64,000 nt of DNA, taken from Burkholderiales bacterium. Lineage in GTDB: Bacteria > Pseudomonadota > Gammaproteobacteria > Burkholderiales > UBA6910. The notes below the pieces were generated by a model, which worked only from the letters and a program-made list of their open reading frames with translations, searched no databases and was not told the origin of the DNA. The number at the start of each line of letters is the position of its first letter. Position 1 is the stretch's first letter. The position numbers and the translations under genes were made by a program. The stretch is from positions 811,501-875,500 of the forward strand of contig BPKG01000001.1 in NCBI GenBank assembly GCA_026005015.1, read 5' to 3'. Positions 16,801 through 25,887 of this stretch are shown piece by piece.

Positions 16801-17424
16801 TCAGAACCGGTACCCGATCCCCACGCCGTAGACCCAGGGATCGATATCCAGCTTGGTCACGGTGGCCCCCGTGGCCTTGAGCCTCACGTCGGTATCTATC
16901 CACAGGTACTTCACGTCCACGTTGAGGTACCAGTTCCCGGTCAGAGCATAGTCGAAGCCCACCTGCAGGGCGCCTCCGAAGCTGTCCTTCTCCACTTCCA
17001 GCGTATCGTTGAGGAGGTCTCGGTCGGTGAAGCGGGTGTAATTGAAGCCCGCGCCCACGTAGGGCTTGAACGCCCGATCGGGCATGAAGTGGTATTGCAG
17101 GGTGAGGGTGGGCGGAAGGTGCTTGACCGACCCGATGTCGGCTCCCATCAGGGTGACGTCGTGCTTCTGCGGGTAGGTCAGGATCAGCTCCAAGGCGATG
17201 TTTTTGGTGATGAAGTAGCTGATATCCACCTCCGGGGCCACCCGGTTGTCCACGTCCAAGGCGTCGGCGGGAAGCCCCAGGGGACCGCCGGCGGAAGAAC
17301 CGGCGTCGGGATCGATGTTGACCACCCGAGCGCGGACCAGCCAGTCGCCTGTCTCGGCGTGGCTCATCACCGGCAATGCCAGGGCCACGCCCGCCACGAC
17401 CATTCCTGCCAGTTCTCTTTTCAT
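16801..17424 (-). CDS. ompW: OmpW-family outer-membrane protein
   Basis: A 207-residue eight-stranded beta-barrel porin-like protein. The signal peptide ends at VMSHA (about residue 23). Family markers include GDWLVRARVVNIDPD, PEVDISYFITKNIALEL, LPPTLTLQYHF, KPYVGAGFNYTRF, GNWYLNVDVKYLW, DPWVYGVGIGYRF and the C-terminal Phe of barrel proteins. OmpW forms a narrow hydrophobic channel and is FNR-controlled in enterobacteria. Here an FNR box lies 100 nt upstream. Confidence 0.93.
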   Translation of the reverse strand: MKRELAGMVVAGVALALPVMSHAETGDWLVRARVVNIDPDAGSSAGGPLGLPADALDVDNRVAPEVDISYFITKNIALELILTYPQKHDVTLMGADIGSVKHLPPTLTLQYHFMPDRAFKPYVGAGFNYTRFTDRDLLNDTLEVEKDSFGGALQVGFDYALTGNWYLNVDVKYLWIDTDVRLKATGATVTKLDIDPWVYGVGIGYRF

Positions 17425-17523
17425 GAGTTTCTCCCAGGATGACGAAGCAAAATCGGTACGGCGGGAGCTAAAGACCTACCCCACCTGATGGTGGGAATAC
17501 TAGCGGCTGCGGCGGCGCAGCAT

Positions 17524-17537
17524 TTGATCTGGATCAA
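17524..17537 (-). promoter_or_regulatory. FNR box upstream of ompW
   Basis: TTGATCTGGATCAA matches TTGAT-N4-ATCAA exactly. It is 100 nt before the ompW start in the 283-nt gap between ompW and the divergent pncA. The rest of the gap shows no gene. Just downstream of the box, direct CAAATCCAAACCAAATTCAA wording is A-rich and may be promoter DNA. Confidence 0.82.
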
Positions 17538-17707
17538 ATCCAAACCAAATTCAAGGCCTGGATCAGATCCGAACTGAAACGCGAGCCAACGAATCGAGCC
17601 AAGCCCTTCGCCGCGCTCAAGCTTCCTTCCTATAATCGGAAACCTGGAGCCCTCCAACTGCGTCGCAACAATGAAGGGACCGCGCAGATCAACCAGGAGG
17701 ATGAACC

Positions 17708-18289
17708 ATGACGGTGACCGTTTCTCCCGGCGATGCGCTGATCGTCGTGGACGTGCAGAACGACTTTCTTCCCGGCGGGGCCTTGGCCGTGCCCCAAGGG
17801 GACCAGGTGATCGAGCCCCTGAACCGGGCCGCTGTCCTGTTCGAGGCCAAGGGGCTTCCCGTCTTCGCCACCCGGGACTGGCACCCGGAAAACCACTGCT
17901 CCTTCAAGGCTCAGGGCGGGCCGTGGCCGCCCCACTGCGTGGCGGGGACCCGGGGCGCCGAGTTCGCCCCGGGCCTGCGGCTGCCCGCCTCCGCCGTGGT
18001 GATCTCCAAGGCCACCACCCCCGAGCGGGACGCCTACTCCGGCTTCCAGGGTACCGAGCTGGCGGAGCTGCTCAGGCGCCGGGGCGTCAAGCGGGTCGTG
18101 GTGGGGGGGCTCGCCACCGACTACTGCGTGCTGAACACGGTAAAAGACGCGCTGACCCAGGGCTTCCAGGTGCTGCTCCTGACCGACGCCATCCGCGCCG
18201 TGGACGTGAAGCCGGGAGACGGAGAGGCGGCCCGGACCGAGATGGAGCGGGCTGGGGCGGTGCCCATCACCGTGGCGGACCTGGCCTGA
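17708..18289 (+). CDS. pncA: Nicotinamidase
   Basis: A 193-residue cysteine hydrolase converting nicotinamide to nicotinate for NAD salvage. Catalytic Asp in ALIVVDVQNDFLPGG, metal-binding DWHPENH, catalytic Lys in ISKATTPERDAYSGF, and nucleophile Cys in GGLATDYCVLNT. A strong ribosome site, ACCAGGAGG, precedes ATG 17708. pncB begins 16 nt after the stop, giving a two-gene salvage operon. Confidence 0.95.
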   Translation: MTVTVSPGDALIVVDVQNDFLPGGALAVPQGDQVIEPLNRAAVLFEAKGLPVFATRDWHPENHCSFKAQGGPWPPHCVAGTRGAEFAPGLRLPASAVVISKATTPERDAYSGFQGTELAELLRRRGVKRVVVGGLATDYCVLNTVKDALTQGFQVLLLTDAIRAVDVKPGDGEAARTEMERAGAVPITVADLA

Positions 18290-18305
18290 GGAAGCGCTCC
18301 CCTCG

Positions 18306-19631
18306 ATGAGCCCCCTGCTCACCGATTTGTACCAGCTCACCATGCTCCAGGCCTACCTGGAGCAAGGCATGCAGGCGACCGCCGTGTTCGAGCTCTTCGT
18401 GCGCAAGCGCTCGCCCGGGCGAAATTTTTTCGTGGCGGCAGGGCTGGAGCAGGCCCTCGAGTACCTGGAAAACCTGCGCTTCCGGGACGAGGACCTGCGC
18501 TGGGTGGCAGAATCGGGACTGTTCAAGCCGGGTTTCGTGGACTTCCTCGCCGAGCTGCGTTTCGAGGGAGACGTGTACGCCATGCCCGAGGGCACGCCCT
18601 TCTTCCCCGACGAGCCCATCCTACGAGTGGTGGCGCCGCTCCCCCAGGCCCAGTTGGTGGAGACCCGGCTCATCAACCTCGTCAACTTCCAGTCCATGGT
18701 GGCCTCCAAAGCTGCCCGCTCGGTGCTGGCGGCCCCGGGCAAGCTCCTGGTGGACTTCGGGCTGCGGCGGGCCCACGGGGCGGAGGCCGGGCTCTTGGCC
18801 GCCCGGGCCGCTTATCTCGCCGGGTTCAACGGCACCGCCACCGTGCTGGCGGGGCGGAAGTACGGCATTCCCGTCTATGGGACCATGGCCCATTCCTTCA
18901 TCCAGGCCCACGATTCGGAGGCCCAGGCCTTCGAGGACTTCGCCCGCGCCTTTCCCAAGAACGCGATCCTGCTCATCGACACCTACGACACGGAGCGGGC
19001 GGCCCGGCGGGTGGTGGAGCTCTCCCGCAAGCTGGCGGCGGAGGGCATTCAGATACGGGGGGTGCGCATCGACAGCGGCGATCTGGCGAGCCACGCCCGC
19101 AACGTGCGGCGCATCCTGGACGAGGGGGGGCTGCGGCGGGCGATCATCTTCGCCAGCGGCAACCTGGACGAGGAGAAGCTCGCCGCCCTGGTCCAGGGGG
19201 GCGCTCCTATCGACGGCTTCGGCGTCGGCACCAGCCTCACCACCTCCAGCGACGCCCCCTTCCTCGACTCGGTCTACAAGCTCCAGGAGTACGCCGGCCG
19301 GGCCCGCCGCAAGCGCTCCGAGCAGAAGGCCACCTGGCCCGGGCGCAAGCAGGTCTATCGCCGCTACGACGGGAAGGGCTTCCTGGCGGGGGACGTGCTC
19401 ACACTGGAGACCGACCCCCAGGAGGGGGAACCCTTGCTGGTCCAGGTCATGGCGGGCGGCCGCCGCACCGGCCCTTCCCCCGCCCTCAAGGAGATCCGGG
19501 AGCGGACCCTGGCCCAGTACGCCCGGCTGCCGGAAGCTCTGCGGGGGCTCAGCCCGGCCCCGCCCTATCCCGTGGAAGTGGCGCCGGCGCTGCGGGCGCT
19601 GGCGGAGGAAGTGGACCGCTCGGAATCCTAG
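18306..19631 (+). CDS. pncB: Nicotinate phosphoribosyltransferase
   Basis: A 441-residue enzyme joining nicotinate and PRPP to nicotinate mononucleotide, taking the product of the upstream nicotinamidase into the Preiss-Handler pathway. It opens with LLTDLYQLTMLQAYLEQGM, followed by AVFELFVRKRSPGRNFFV, DFGLRRAHGAEAGLLAARA, GTMAHSFIQAHDSE (the phosphorylatable His), GVRIDSGDLASHARNVR and GFGVGTSLTTSSDAP. The length is normal. Confidence 0.95.
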   Translation: MSPLLTDLYQLTMLQAYLEQGMQATAVFELFVRKRSPGRNFFVAAGLEQALEYLENLRFRDEDLRWVAESGLFKPGFVDFLAELRFEGDVYAMPEGTPFFPDEPILRVVAPLPQAQLVETRLINLVNFQSMVASKAARSVLAAPGKLLVDFGLRRAHGAEAGLLAARAAYLAGFNGTATVLAGRKYGIPVYGTMAHSFIQAHDSEAQAFEDFARAFPKNAILLIDTYDTERAARRVVELSRKLAAEGIQIRGVRIDSGDLASHARNVRRILDEGGLRRAIIFASGNLDEEKLAALVQGGAPIDGFGVGTSLTTSSDAPFLDSVYKLQEYAGRARRKRSEQKATWPGRKQVYRRYDGKGFLAGDVLTLETDPQEGEPLLVQVMAGGRRTGPSPALKEIRERTLAQYARLPEALRGLSPAPPYPVEVAPALRALAEEVDRSES

Positions 19632-19782
19632 AGGCCGCGAAGGCCCGCATCGCCGCGGGCTTGCCCACCGCCGCCCTGCCGGTTCCCCATTGAACGGGCG
19701 CCCGGCGACCACTTCCCTTAGCCGCCGGCCCGGCTACAATGGGAAGGCGCCTCGCTTCCTTTTGCGCCGAGAGGAGAAAGCC

Positions 19783-20319
19783 ATGAAAAAAACGCTACTT
19801 GCTGCCGCTTCCGCCCTGCTGCTTTCCGCCTGCGCTTACCTTCCCTTCCAGTCCGGGCCCTCCGCCGTCGCCGAGCTCAAGCCCTTGAAGGGAAGCGGCG
19901 TCACCGGAACCGTGAACTTCACCCAGAAGGGGGACAAGGTGCTGGTGGTGGCCGAAGTGAAGGGGCTCAAGCCCGGGCCGCACGGCTTCCATGTCCACGA
20001 GAAGGGCGACTGCAGCGCGCCGGACGGCATGAGCGCCGGCGGACACTTCAACCCCCATGGCAAGAAGCACAGCGGGCCCAACGACCCGGATCGCCACGCC
20101 GGCGACCTGGGGAACATCGTGGCGGATGCCAGCGGCAACGCCAGGCTGACCCTGGAAACGGACGCCCTCTCCATCGGCTCGGGGCCGGGCAACATCCTCG
20201 GGCGCAGCGTGATCGTCCACGCCGACCCCGACGATTTCAAGACCCAGCCCCACGGCAACGCGGGCGCCCGCATCGCCTGCGGCCTCATCGTCGCCAAGGG
20301 GGGCAGGAGCGGGTATTGA
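19783..20319 (+). CDS. sodC: Cu/Zn superoxide dismutase, lipoprotein
   Basis: A 178-residue envelope superoxide dismutase. The signal peptide carries a lipobox (LLLSAC), so it is probably anchored as a lipoprotein. Metal ligands are in HGFHVHEKGDC, GGHFNPHGKKH and DRHAGDLGNI (His and Asp of the Zn site) plus SVIVHADPDDF. The Cys in GDC and in RIACGLI would form the structural disulfide. ATG 19783 follows GAGGAGAAAG; a TACAAT box (19734-19739) is a possible -10. Confidence 0.93.
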   Translation: MKKTLLAAASALLLSACAYLPFQSGPSAVAELKPLKGSGVTGTVNFTQKGDKVLVVAEVKGLKPGPHGFHVHEKGDCSAPDGMSAGGHFNPHGKKHSGPNDPDRHAGDLGNIVADASGNARLTLETDALSIGSGPGNILGRSVIVHADPDDFKTQPHGNAGARIACGLIVAKGGRSGY

Positions 20320-20353
20320 GGCACCTGCGGGCGGAGGGCGTTGCCCCGGCCGG

Positions 20354-20383
20354 TTGACAGGGGCGGCGGCCAGAGGCTTAGAT
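20354..20383 (+). promoter_or_regulatory. Sigma-70-type promoter of the Rieske gene
   Basis: TTGACA (20354-20359), an 18-nt spacer and TTAGAT (20378-20383) form a good sigma-70 promoter 34 nt before ATG 20417. Confidence 0.5.
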
Positions 20384-20416
20384 TAATCCTATCGTTTGGG
20401 TCTTCCACCGCCAGCC

Positions 20417-21131
20417 ATGGAACGCCGCCACTTCATGAAAGCCTGCGCCGCCGGCGCCCTCCTCGCCGCCTCCAACCCCCAGGCCCTGGCCGCCCAGGCG
20501 GTATCGCCCCGCTACTACGCCCGGGCCCTCCTGGTGGACCCGGAGGACAAGCCCCTCCGAGCCTCGGCCCTCGCCGCGGGCACCAATTACATCTTCCACT
20601 ACCCCTTCGGCGGCACGCCCTGCTTCCTCCTCGACCTGGGCAAGCCCACCCAGCGGGACGTGAGGCTCAGGACCAGCCAGCGGCCAGACCTACGTCTGGG
20701 CGGGAGGCGTCGGGCCCCGGCGCTCCATCGTCGCCTATTCGGCCATCTGCGCCCACAAGCTGGCGTACCCGACCAAACAGATCAGCTTCATCAGCTACCG
20801 CAGCGCCTCGGAAGGCTCCACCTTTGCCCGGCCCAACATGATCCACTGCTGCGCCGAGCACAGCGAGTACGACCCGGCCAGCGGGGCCCGGGTGGTGGGC
20901 GGGCCGGCGGATCAGCCCCTGGCGGCCATCCTGCTGGAGCACGATCCGGTCGCCGACCAGTTGTACGCCGTCGGCACCCTGGGGGGGGAGCTGTTCAACG
21001 AGTTCTTCCAGAAATACGACTTCCGCCTGGTGCTGGAGCATGGCTCCGACACCCTGCCCAAGACGCCGGTGACCCGGATCACCCGGGTGGCGGAACTCGC
21101 CCGTTATTGCGAGCAGCGGGTGCGCTGCTAG
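20417..21131 (+). CDS. Tat-exported Rieske [2Fe-2S] protein, one frameshift
   Basis: About 237 residues. The N-terminus MERRHFMKACAAGALLAASN is a twin-arginine-type signal. The first frame reads to DLGKPTQRDVRLRT. One extra base in the ACCAGCCAGC stretch (about 20667-20676) breaks it, and the next frame continues SGQTYVWAGGVGPRRSIVAY. The cluster ligands are CAH (SAICAHKLAYPT) and CCAEH (NMIHCCAEHSEYDP), a Rieske CxH...CxxH arrangement with a longer than usual insert. The C-terminus is RVAELARYCEQRVRC. It likely transfers electrons in the periplasm; no partner oxidoreductase is adjacent. Consensus error is likely. Confidence 0.8.
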
Positions 21132-21197
21132 GCGTTCCCGCTCGCGCGGGACGGCGGCCGCTCTCCTCCATCTCCGCCCCTCTCCCGCCGCTCCAGG

Positions 21198-21893
21198 ATG
21201 ATCCCCTGGCTCAACGCCCATACCCCGTTTCCGCCGGTCGAAACCGCTCTTGCTTCCCCCAACGGGCTGCTCGCGGCCGGCGGCGACCTCTCCCTCGCCC
21301 GGCTCCTGGACGCCTATCGCCGGGGGATCTTCCCCTGGTTCAACGAAGGCGAGCCCATCCTGTGGTGGAGCCCGGACCCGCGCATGGTGCTGTTTCCGCC
21401 GGAGATCAGGATCTCCCGCTCGTTGCGCAAAACCTTGCGCCACCGCCGCTACGAGATCCGCTGCGACACCGCGTTTCGCCGGGTGATGGGCGCCTGCGCC
21501 GCCCCGCGGCCCGGTCAGGCGGGCACCTGGATCTCCCCCCTCATGATGGAAGCATACGAGGGGCTGCACCGGGCCGGCTATGCCCACTCGGTGGAGACCT
21601 GGATCGACGGGGAGCTGGCGGGCGGGCTCTACGGGGTGGCCCTGGGACGGGCTTTCTTCGGCGAGTCCATGTTCTACCTCGTTCCAGACGCTTCCAAGAT
21701 CGCCCTGGTGCACCTGGCGCGCCAGCTCGAGCGCTGGGGCTTCGGGCTGATCGACTGCCAGATGGCCACCCCGCATCTGCGCTCCCTGGGGGCGCGGGAG
21801 ATCCCTCGCAGCGACTTCACGCGTCGCCTGGCGGAATTGGTAAACTATGGAGGCGTCACTGGAAAATGGCGCTTCGACGCCGACCTGGTGTGA
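21198..21893 (+). CDS. aat: Leucyl/phenylalanyl-tRNA-protein transferase
   Basis: A 231-residue N-end-rule enzyme that attaches Leu or Phe to proteins with basic N-termini, marking them for ClpS/ClpAP. Family signatures: [80 protein letters not shown] and [17 protein letters not shown]. It pairs with bpt 80 nt downstream. Confidence 0.96.
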   Translation: MIPWLNAHTPFPPVETALASPNGLLAAGGDLSLARLLDAYRRGIFPWFNEGEPILWWSPDPRMVLFPPEIRISRSLRKTLRHRRYEIRCDTAFRRVMGACAAPRPGQAGTWISPLMMEAYEGLHRAGYAHSVETWIDGELAGGLYGVALGRAFFGESMFYLVPDASKIALVHLARQLERWGFGLIDCQMATPHLRSLGAREIPRSDFTRRLAELVNYGGVTGKWRFDADLV

Positions 21894-21973
21894 CGGGGAG
21901 CTTAAGCCGGGAGGGCGGTCGGAAGGCTTATGAACGGACGTGATCCCACTTGACCGGAGCTTCGGGTCTGACC

Positions 21974-22711
21974 ATGGCTTTGCTCAACGACTTTCCCCTG
22001 TCGGTGCTCCAGTTCTACGCCACGGCGCCCTACCCCTGCAGCTATCTCCCGGGGCGGCTCGCTCGCAGCCAGGTGGCCACTCCGAGCCACCTGATCGACA
22101 CCCGGGTGTACGGCGAGCTGGTGCGGGCCGGCTTCCGCCGTAGCGGCGCCTTCACCTACCGGCCCTACTGCGACCATTGCCGCGCCTGCGTGCCGGTGCG
22201 GGTGGTGGTGGACGAGCTCAAATCCAACCGCTCCCAACGCCGGGCCTGGAAGCGCCACCGGGACCTGCGGGCGAGCGTCCACAACTTGCACTACAGCGCC
22301 GCCCATTACGCCCTCTACCTGCGCTACCAGGCCCACCGCCACGCGGGGGGCGGCATGGACCAGGACAGCCGGGAGCAATACCGCCATTTCCTCCTGCAGA
22401 GCAACGTCACGTCGAAGCTGGTGGAATTCCACGAAGGAACGGAGCTCCGGATGGTAAGCATCATCGACGAGCTGTCCGACGGGCTGTCGTCGGTCTACAC
22501 CTTCTTCGAGCCCAACGTGCCGGGAGCGAGCTACGGCACCTACAATATCCTGTGGCAGGTCCACCTGTGCCGCGAGCTGGGGCTGCCCTACCTCTACCTC
22601 GGCTACTGGATCGCCGAAAGCCGCAAGATGGCTTACAAGATCCAGTTCCAGCCCATGGAGGGCCTGGTCAACGGCCGGTGGCAGCGGCTGGCGCCGCCCG
22701 CGCCGGCGTGA
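21974..22711 (+). CDS. bpt: Aspartate/glutamate leucyltransferase (Bpt/ATE type)
   Basis: A 245-residue transferase of the bacterial arginyltransferase-like family that adds Leu to N-terminal Asp/Glu, the second N-end-rule modifier. Signatures: [95 protein letters not shown] prefer ATG 21974, which matches the usual length; an in-frame TTG at 21950 is possible. The cysteine pairs CDHC and C are characteristic. Confidence 0.93.
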   Translation: MALLNDFPLSVLQFYATAPYPCSYLPGRLARSQVATPSHLIDTRVYGELVRAGFRRSGAFTYRPYCDHCRACVPVRVVVDELKSNRSQRRAWKRHRDLRASVHNLHYSAAHYALYLRYQAHRHAGGGMDQDSREQYRHFLLQSNVTSKLVEFHEGTELRMVSIIDELSDGLSSVYTFFEPNVPGASYGTYNILWQVHLCRELGLPYLYLGYWIAESRKMAYKIQFQPMEGLVNGRWQRLAPPAPA

Positions 22712-22739
22712 CCCGCTCCCGGTGCTCCATTCTTTGGCG

Positions 22740-23423
22740 ATGCGCATCCTGATCGTCGAGGACGATAAAAGCATCGCCACCAACCTCTACGATTTCCTGG
22801 AAGCGCGGGGCCACGTGGTGGACGCCGCTGCCGACGGCGTTACCGGCTTGCACCTGGCCATCACCCACGACTTCGACGCCATTCTGCTGGATCTCAACCT
22901 GCCCGGCATGGACGGCGTGACCCTGTGCCGCAAGCTGCGGGAGGAGGCGGGCAAGGACACGCCAGTGCTCATGCTCACCGCCCGCGACACCCTGGAGGAC
23001 AAGCTGGAGGGTTTCTCCTACGGCGCCGACGATTACCTGGTCAAACCTTTTTCCCTGCGAGAAGTGGAAGCCCGCTTGACCGCCCTGCACAAGCGCCACA
23101 CCGGCCGCGTCACCCACCGCGAACTGAAGGTGGGAGAGCTCAGCTTTGACCCCCGCACGCTATCGGTCCGCTTCGGCGGCAAGCCGGTCAAGCTTCCCCC
23201 CAAGGCGATCCGCCTGCTGGAAGTGCTCATGGCCCAGCCGGACCGGGTGTTCTCCCGGGCCGAGCTGGAAACCGCGATATGGGGCGAGCCCCAAGAGTCG
23301 AGCGACACCCTGCGCAGCCAGATGTACGTGCTGCGGCGGGCGCTGGCGGCCGCGGCAGGCTACGATCCGATCGAGACCGTGCACGGTCTCGGCTACCGCT
23401 TGCCCGCGACCCATGCACGCTAG
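22740..23423 (+). CDS. OmpR-family response regulator (lipid-sugar locus)
   Basis: A 227-residue regulator. Receiver: acidic E7/D8/D9, phospho-acceptor D51 (ILLDLNLPG), MLTARD, and Lys in YLVKPFS. The winged-helix domain (about 130-225) includes PPKAIRLLEVLMAQPDRVFS and the end HGLGYRLP. The kinase starts 82 nt later. Together they lie upstream of a glycosyltransferase operon whose promoter carries three 11-nt-spaced half-sites, the usual target format for this class, so that operon is the likely regulon. Confidence 0.92.
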   Translation: MRILIVEDDKSIATNLYDFLEARGHVVDAAADGVTGLHLAITHDFDAILLDLNLPGMDGVTLCRKLREEAGKDTPVLMLTARDTLEDKLEGFSYGADDYLVKPFSLREVEARLTALHKRHTGRVTHRELKVGELSFDPRTLSVRFGGKPVKLPPKAIRLLEVLMAQPDRVFSRAELETAIWGEPQESSDTLRSQMYVLRRALAAAAGYDPIETVHGLGYRLPATHAR

Positions 23424-23504
23424 CGCGCGAACCGCGCCTGAACTTGGGGTCACCGCGGGTCTCTGTGCGCCGTGACACCGGTCTCCCGGCGCGTAGGTGA
23501 AAAA

Positions 23505-24827
23505 ATGCGGGCTAAGCTGGGATTGCGCACCCGCACCGCGCTGACCATCGCCGCCGTCAGCCTGCTCCTGGTGGTGGTTCAGTCGGTGGCGGTGGTCATG
23601 CTCACCGAAGAGCAGGAAGACGATCTCGTCACCCAGATCCTGGACGGTCAGCTGCGCCGGCTCGAAGAGCAGATCCGGCTTGGGCAGGTGCCCGAACTGC
23701 CGGCAGGCGAGGACTTCCAGGGCTACCTCGCCCGCACCCCTGACGAGCGATCGCAGGTACCGGCCGCCTTCCGTGACCTGCCCCCCGGCACCACGGAGCT
23801 CGAGCGCAACGGACGCGAGCTGCACATCGAGGTCCGCCGCGTGGGCGAGGCCACGTTGTACCTGGTGTACGACGCGACCCCCCACGAGGAACGCGTGCGG
23901 GAGTTCGGTCACCTGATGGTGCTCGCCGTGCTCACCATGGCGGTCATCACCGCCCTGTTGGGTTACTGGGTTGCGGGGCTCCTGGTGCGCCAAGTCACCG
24001 ATCTCGCCCGGCGCGTGGCACGGTTGCGCACCGAGGATGATGTGCCACCGACGGCCGCCGATTATCAAGACGAGGAAATCGCCAGTCTCGCTCAGGCGAT
24101 CGCCGACTATCACCGCCGCGCCGCCGAACTCCTTCGTCGCGAAAAGGAGTTCACCGCCAACGCGAGCCACGAGCTGCGCACGCCGCTGACCGCCATCAAG
24201 ACCGGCTGCGAGCTGCTCGTTCAGGACCCCAGCTTGTCGGACAAGGCACGCCGGCGGGTCGAAGCGCTGGCCGGCGCCGCAGCGCGCATGGAGGAATCGA
24301 TCCGCGCCTTATTGTTTCTCGCCCGGGAAACTGCGACCCCTGTTGCGGAAACGATAAACGTGCGCGAAGCGGTACATGAGGCACTGGCGCCGTTGCGGGA
24401 AACGCTGCGGACGCGGCCGGGTGTGCACCTTGAAATCGACGTCGATGCCAGCGCCACCCTGGAAACCGATCGCATCGCCCTACAGCTCGCGGTCGCCAAC
24501 CTGCTGAAGAACGCGATCGCCCATACTTCCCATGGCCAGATTCGGGTCAGCTTCCGCGGGTCGGTGCTGGAGGTGAGCGACACCGGCAGCGGTATCGCCG
24601 AGCACGACCTGCCGCGGATCTTCGACCGCTTCTACCGCGGCCAAAACGATGCCAGTACCGAGGGCACCGGACTCGGGCTCGCCATCGTGCGCTCCATCGC
24701 CGACCGGCTCGGCTGGCGTATAGCCGTGGAAAGCCAGCTAGGCAAAGGCACCCGCTTTCGCATCGAGTTCCCGGGTTCCTCATCCTCGCTCCCACCCACG
24801 CCCGCTCCCGAGACCGGGCACGGATAA
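23505..24827 (+). CDS. Sensor histidine kinase partner
   Basis: About 440 residues. TM1 near 8-28, a roughly 115-residue periplasmic domain, TM2 near 140-160 (LMVLAVLTMAVITALLGYWV), a HAMP-like linker, H-box EFTANASHELRTPLTAIKTG, N-box LQLAVANLLKNAIAHT, G1 LEVSDTGSGIAEHDLP, F FDRFYRG and G2 GTGLGLAIVRSI. ATG 23505 was preferred (AGGTGAAAA just before it); GTG 23472 is in frame. The periplasmic stimulus is unknown. Neighbouring envelope-sugar genes suggest sensing of outer-membrane or cation stress. Confidence 0.92.
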   Translation: MRAKLGLRTRTALTIAAVSLLLVVVQSVAVVMLTEEQEDDLVTQILDGQLRRLEEQIRLGQVPELPAGEDFQGYLARTPDERSQVPAAFRDLPPGTTELERNGRELHIEVRRVGEATLYLVYDATPHEERVREFGHLMVLAVLTMAVITALLGYWVAGLLVRQVTDLARRVARLRTEDDVPPTAADYQDEEIASLAQAIADYHRRAAELLRREKEFTANASHELRTPLTAIKTGCELLVQDPSLSDKARRRVEALAGAAARMEESIRALLFLARETATPVAETINVREAVHEALAPLRETLRTRPGVHLEIDVDASATLETDRIALQLAVANLLKNAIAHTSHGQIRVSFRGSVLEVSDTGSGIAEHDLPRIFDRFYRGQNDASTEGTGLGLAIVRSIADRLGWRIAVESQLGKGTRFRIEFPGSSSSLPPTPAPETGHG

Positions 24828-24973
24828 AGCCGCAGGCGCCCGTGCCGCCCGGCCGCTGCAGGCGGAGGGCAGATGCCGCTTTCAAGAAATCAAACATGAC
24901 CTTGCCGGGTTCACGATAAGGGCCATTTTCGCCAGCGCATGACTCGGGGAGGAACCCATCCCTGGACGAGGTT

Positions 24974-25029
24974 CCTCACAAATCCCTCACAAATCCCTCA
25001 CGCGATCTCGACCGCACTCCGATTAGTAT
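24974..25029 (+). promoter_or_regulatory. Triple CCTCAC operator and promoter of the lipid-sugar operon
   Basis: CCTCAC occurs at 24974-24979, 24985-24990 and 24996-25001, exactly 11 nt apart with nearly identical AAATC spacers. TAGTAT (25024-25029) is placed as a -10, so the third half-site covers the -35 region, an arrangement typical of activation by phosphorylated OmpR-type regulators. The regulator encoded 1.5 kb upstream is the obvious candidate. The other part of the 24828-25094 gap shows no gene. Confidence 0.65.
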
Positions 25030-25094
25030 CCCCCTCCATTCCTGAACACGACGAGCCGGGCATGGACGGGGTTTGTCCGTTCCACCGGCCAGCG

Positions 25095-25886
25095 ATGGAA
25101 CTCAAAGAGATCCTGAACATTGATGCGTCTCGGGCTGCCCTTTCAAGGCGCCACCCAGTGGTCAGCGCGCTCTCTGCAGTCATTCCCCTGCACAACGAGG
25201 CGCCGAATCTGGCCCGCCTAGTGGCGGAGCTGGAGGCAACCCGTGCCGGTCTGCCGCCGTTAGAGGTCATTTTTATTGACGATGGCAGCAGCGACGGCAC
25301 CGTGCGCGAACTGAAACGGCTCGCCGCGGGCCGGCCGTGGCTGCGCTTCGTACGTCATCGCCATAAATGCGGCCAGAGCACGGCGATACGCACGGGCGTC
25401 AAGGCGGCCCGCCACCCCTGGATTGTCACCCTCGACGGCGATGGTCAGAACGATCCCGCAGACATCCCACGCCTGATCGAAGCGCTGGAGAGGCATCCAA
25501 CCCCAGAGCGGGTCCAGCTCGTGGCCGGTCAGCGCCGCCGCCGAGAAGACCCGTGGCTTCGGAAGCTGTCCTCGCGCATCGCCAATGCCGTGCGCAGCCG
25601 CGTGCTGGGAGATCGTACACCCGACAGCGGTTGCGGACTGAAGTTGATTCGCCGCGACGCTTTTCTGGAATTGCCCTACTTCGATCATATGCACCGTTTC
25701 CTACCGGCGCTGGTCCAGCGCCAAGGGGGTGAAATCGTGCTCGTCGAGGTCAATCACCGGCCGCGGCTCGAAGGCCGCTCTCACTATGGCATCGGCAACC
25801 GTCTGTGGGTCGGGATCGTCGACGTGCTGGGCGTGCTGTGGTTGAAACGCCGCTACCGCCGGGCCGACATTGAAGAAGGCTGCTGA
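25095..25886 (+). CDS. DPM1-like family 2 glycosyltransferase
   Basis: About 263 residues. It probably moves a sugar from a nucleotide donor to polyprenyl phosphate at the inner face of the inner membrane. Motifs: SAVIPLHNEAPNLARLV, FIDDGSSDGTV, the metal site VTLDGDGQNDPADIPR, DSGCGLKLIRRDAF, YFDHMHRFLPALV and RPRLEGRSHYGIGNR. Unlike ArnC/GtrB it lacks the two C-terminal TM helices, so it resembles RgtE/DPM1-type enzymes. Alternative start: ATG 25062. The next gene begins 2 nt after its stop. Codon use is somewhat less GC-biased than in neighbours. Confidence 0.85.
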   Translation: MELKEILNIDASRAALSRRHPVVSALSAVIPLHNEAPNLARLVAELEATRAGLPPLEVIFIDDGSSDGTVRELKRLAAGRPWLRFVRHRHKCGQSTAIRTGVKAARHPWIVTLDGDGQNDPADIPRLIEALERHPTPERVQLVAGQRRRREDPWLRKLSSRIANAVRSRVLGDRTPDSGCGLKLIRRDAFLELPYFDHMHRFLPALVQRQGGEIVLVEVNHRPRLEGRSHYGIGNRLWVGIVDVLGVLWLKRRYRRADIEEGC

Positions 25887-25887
25887 G

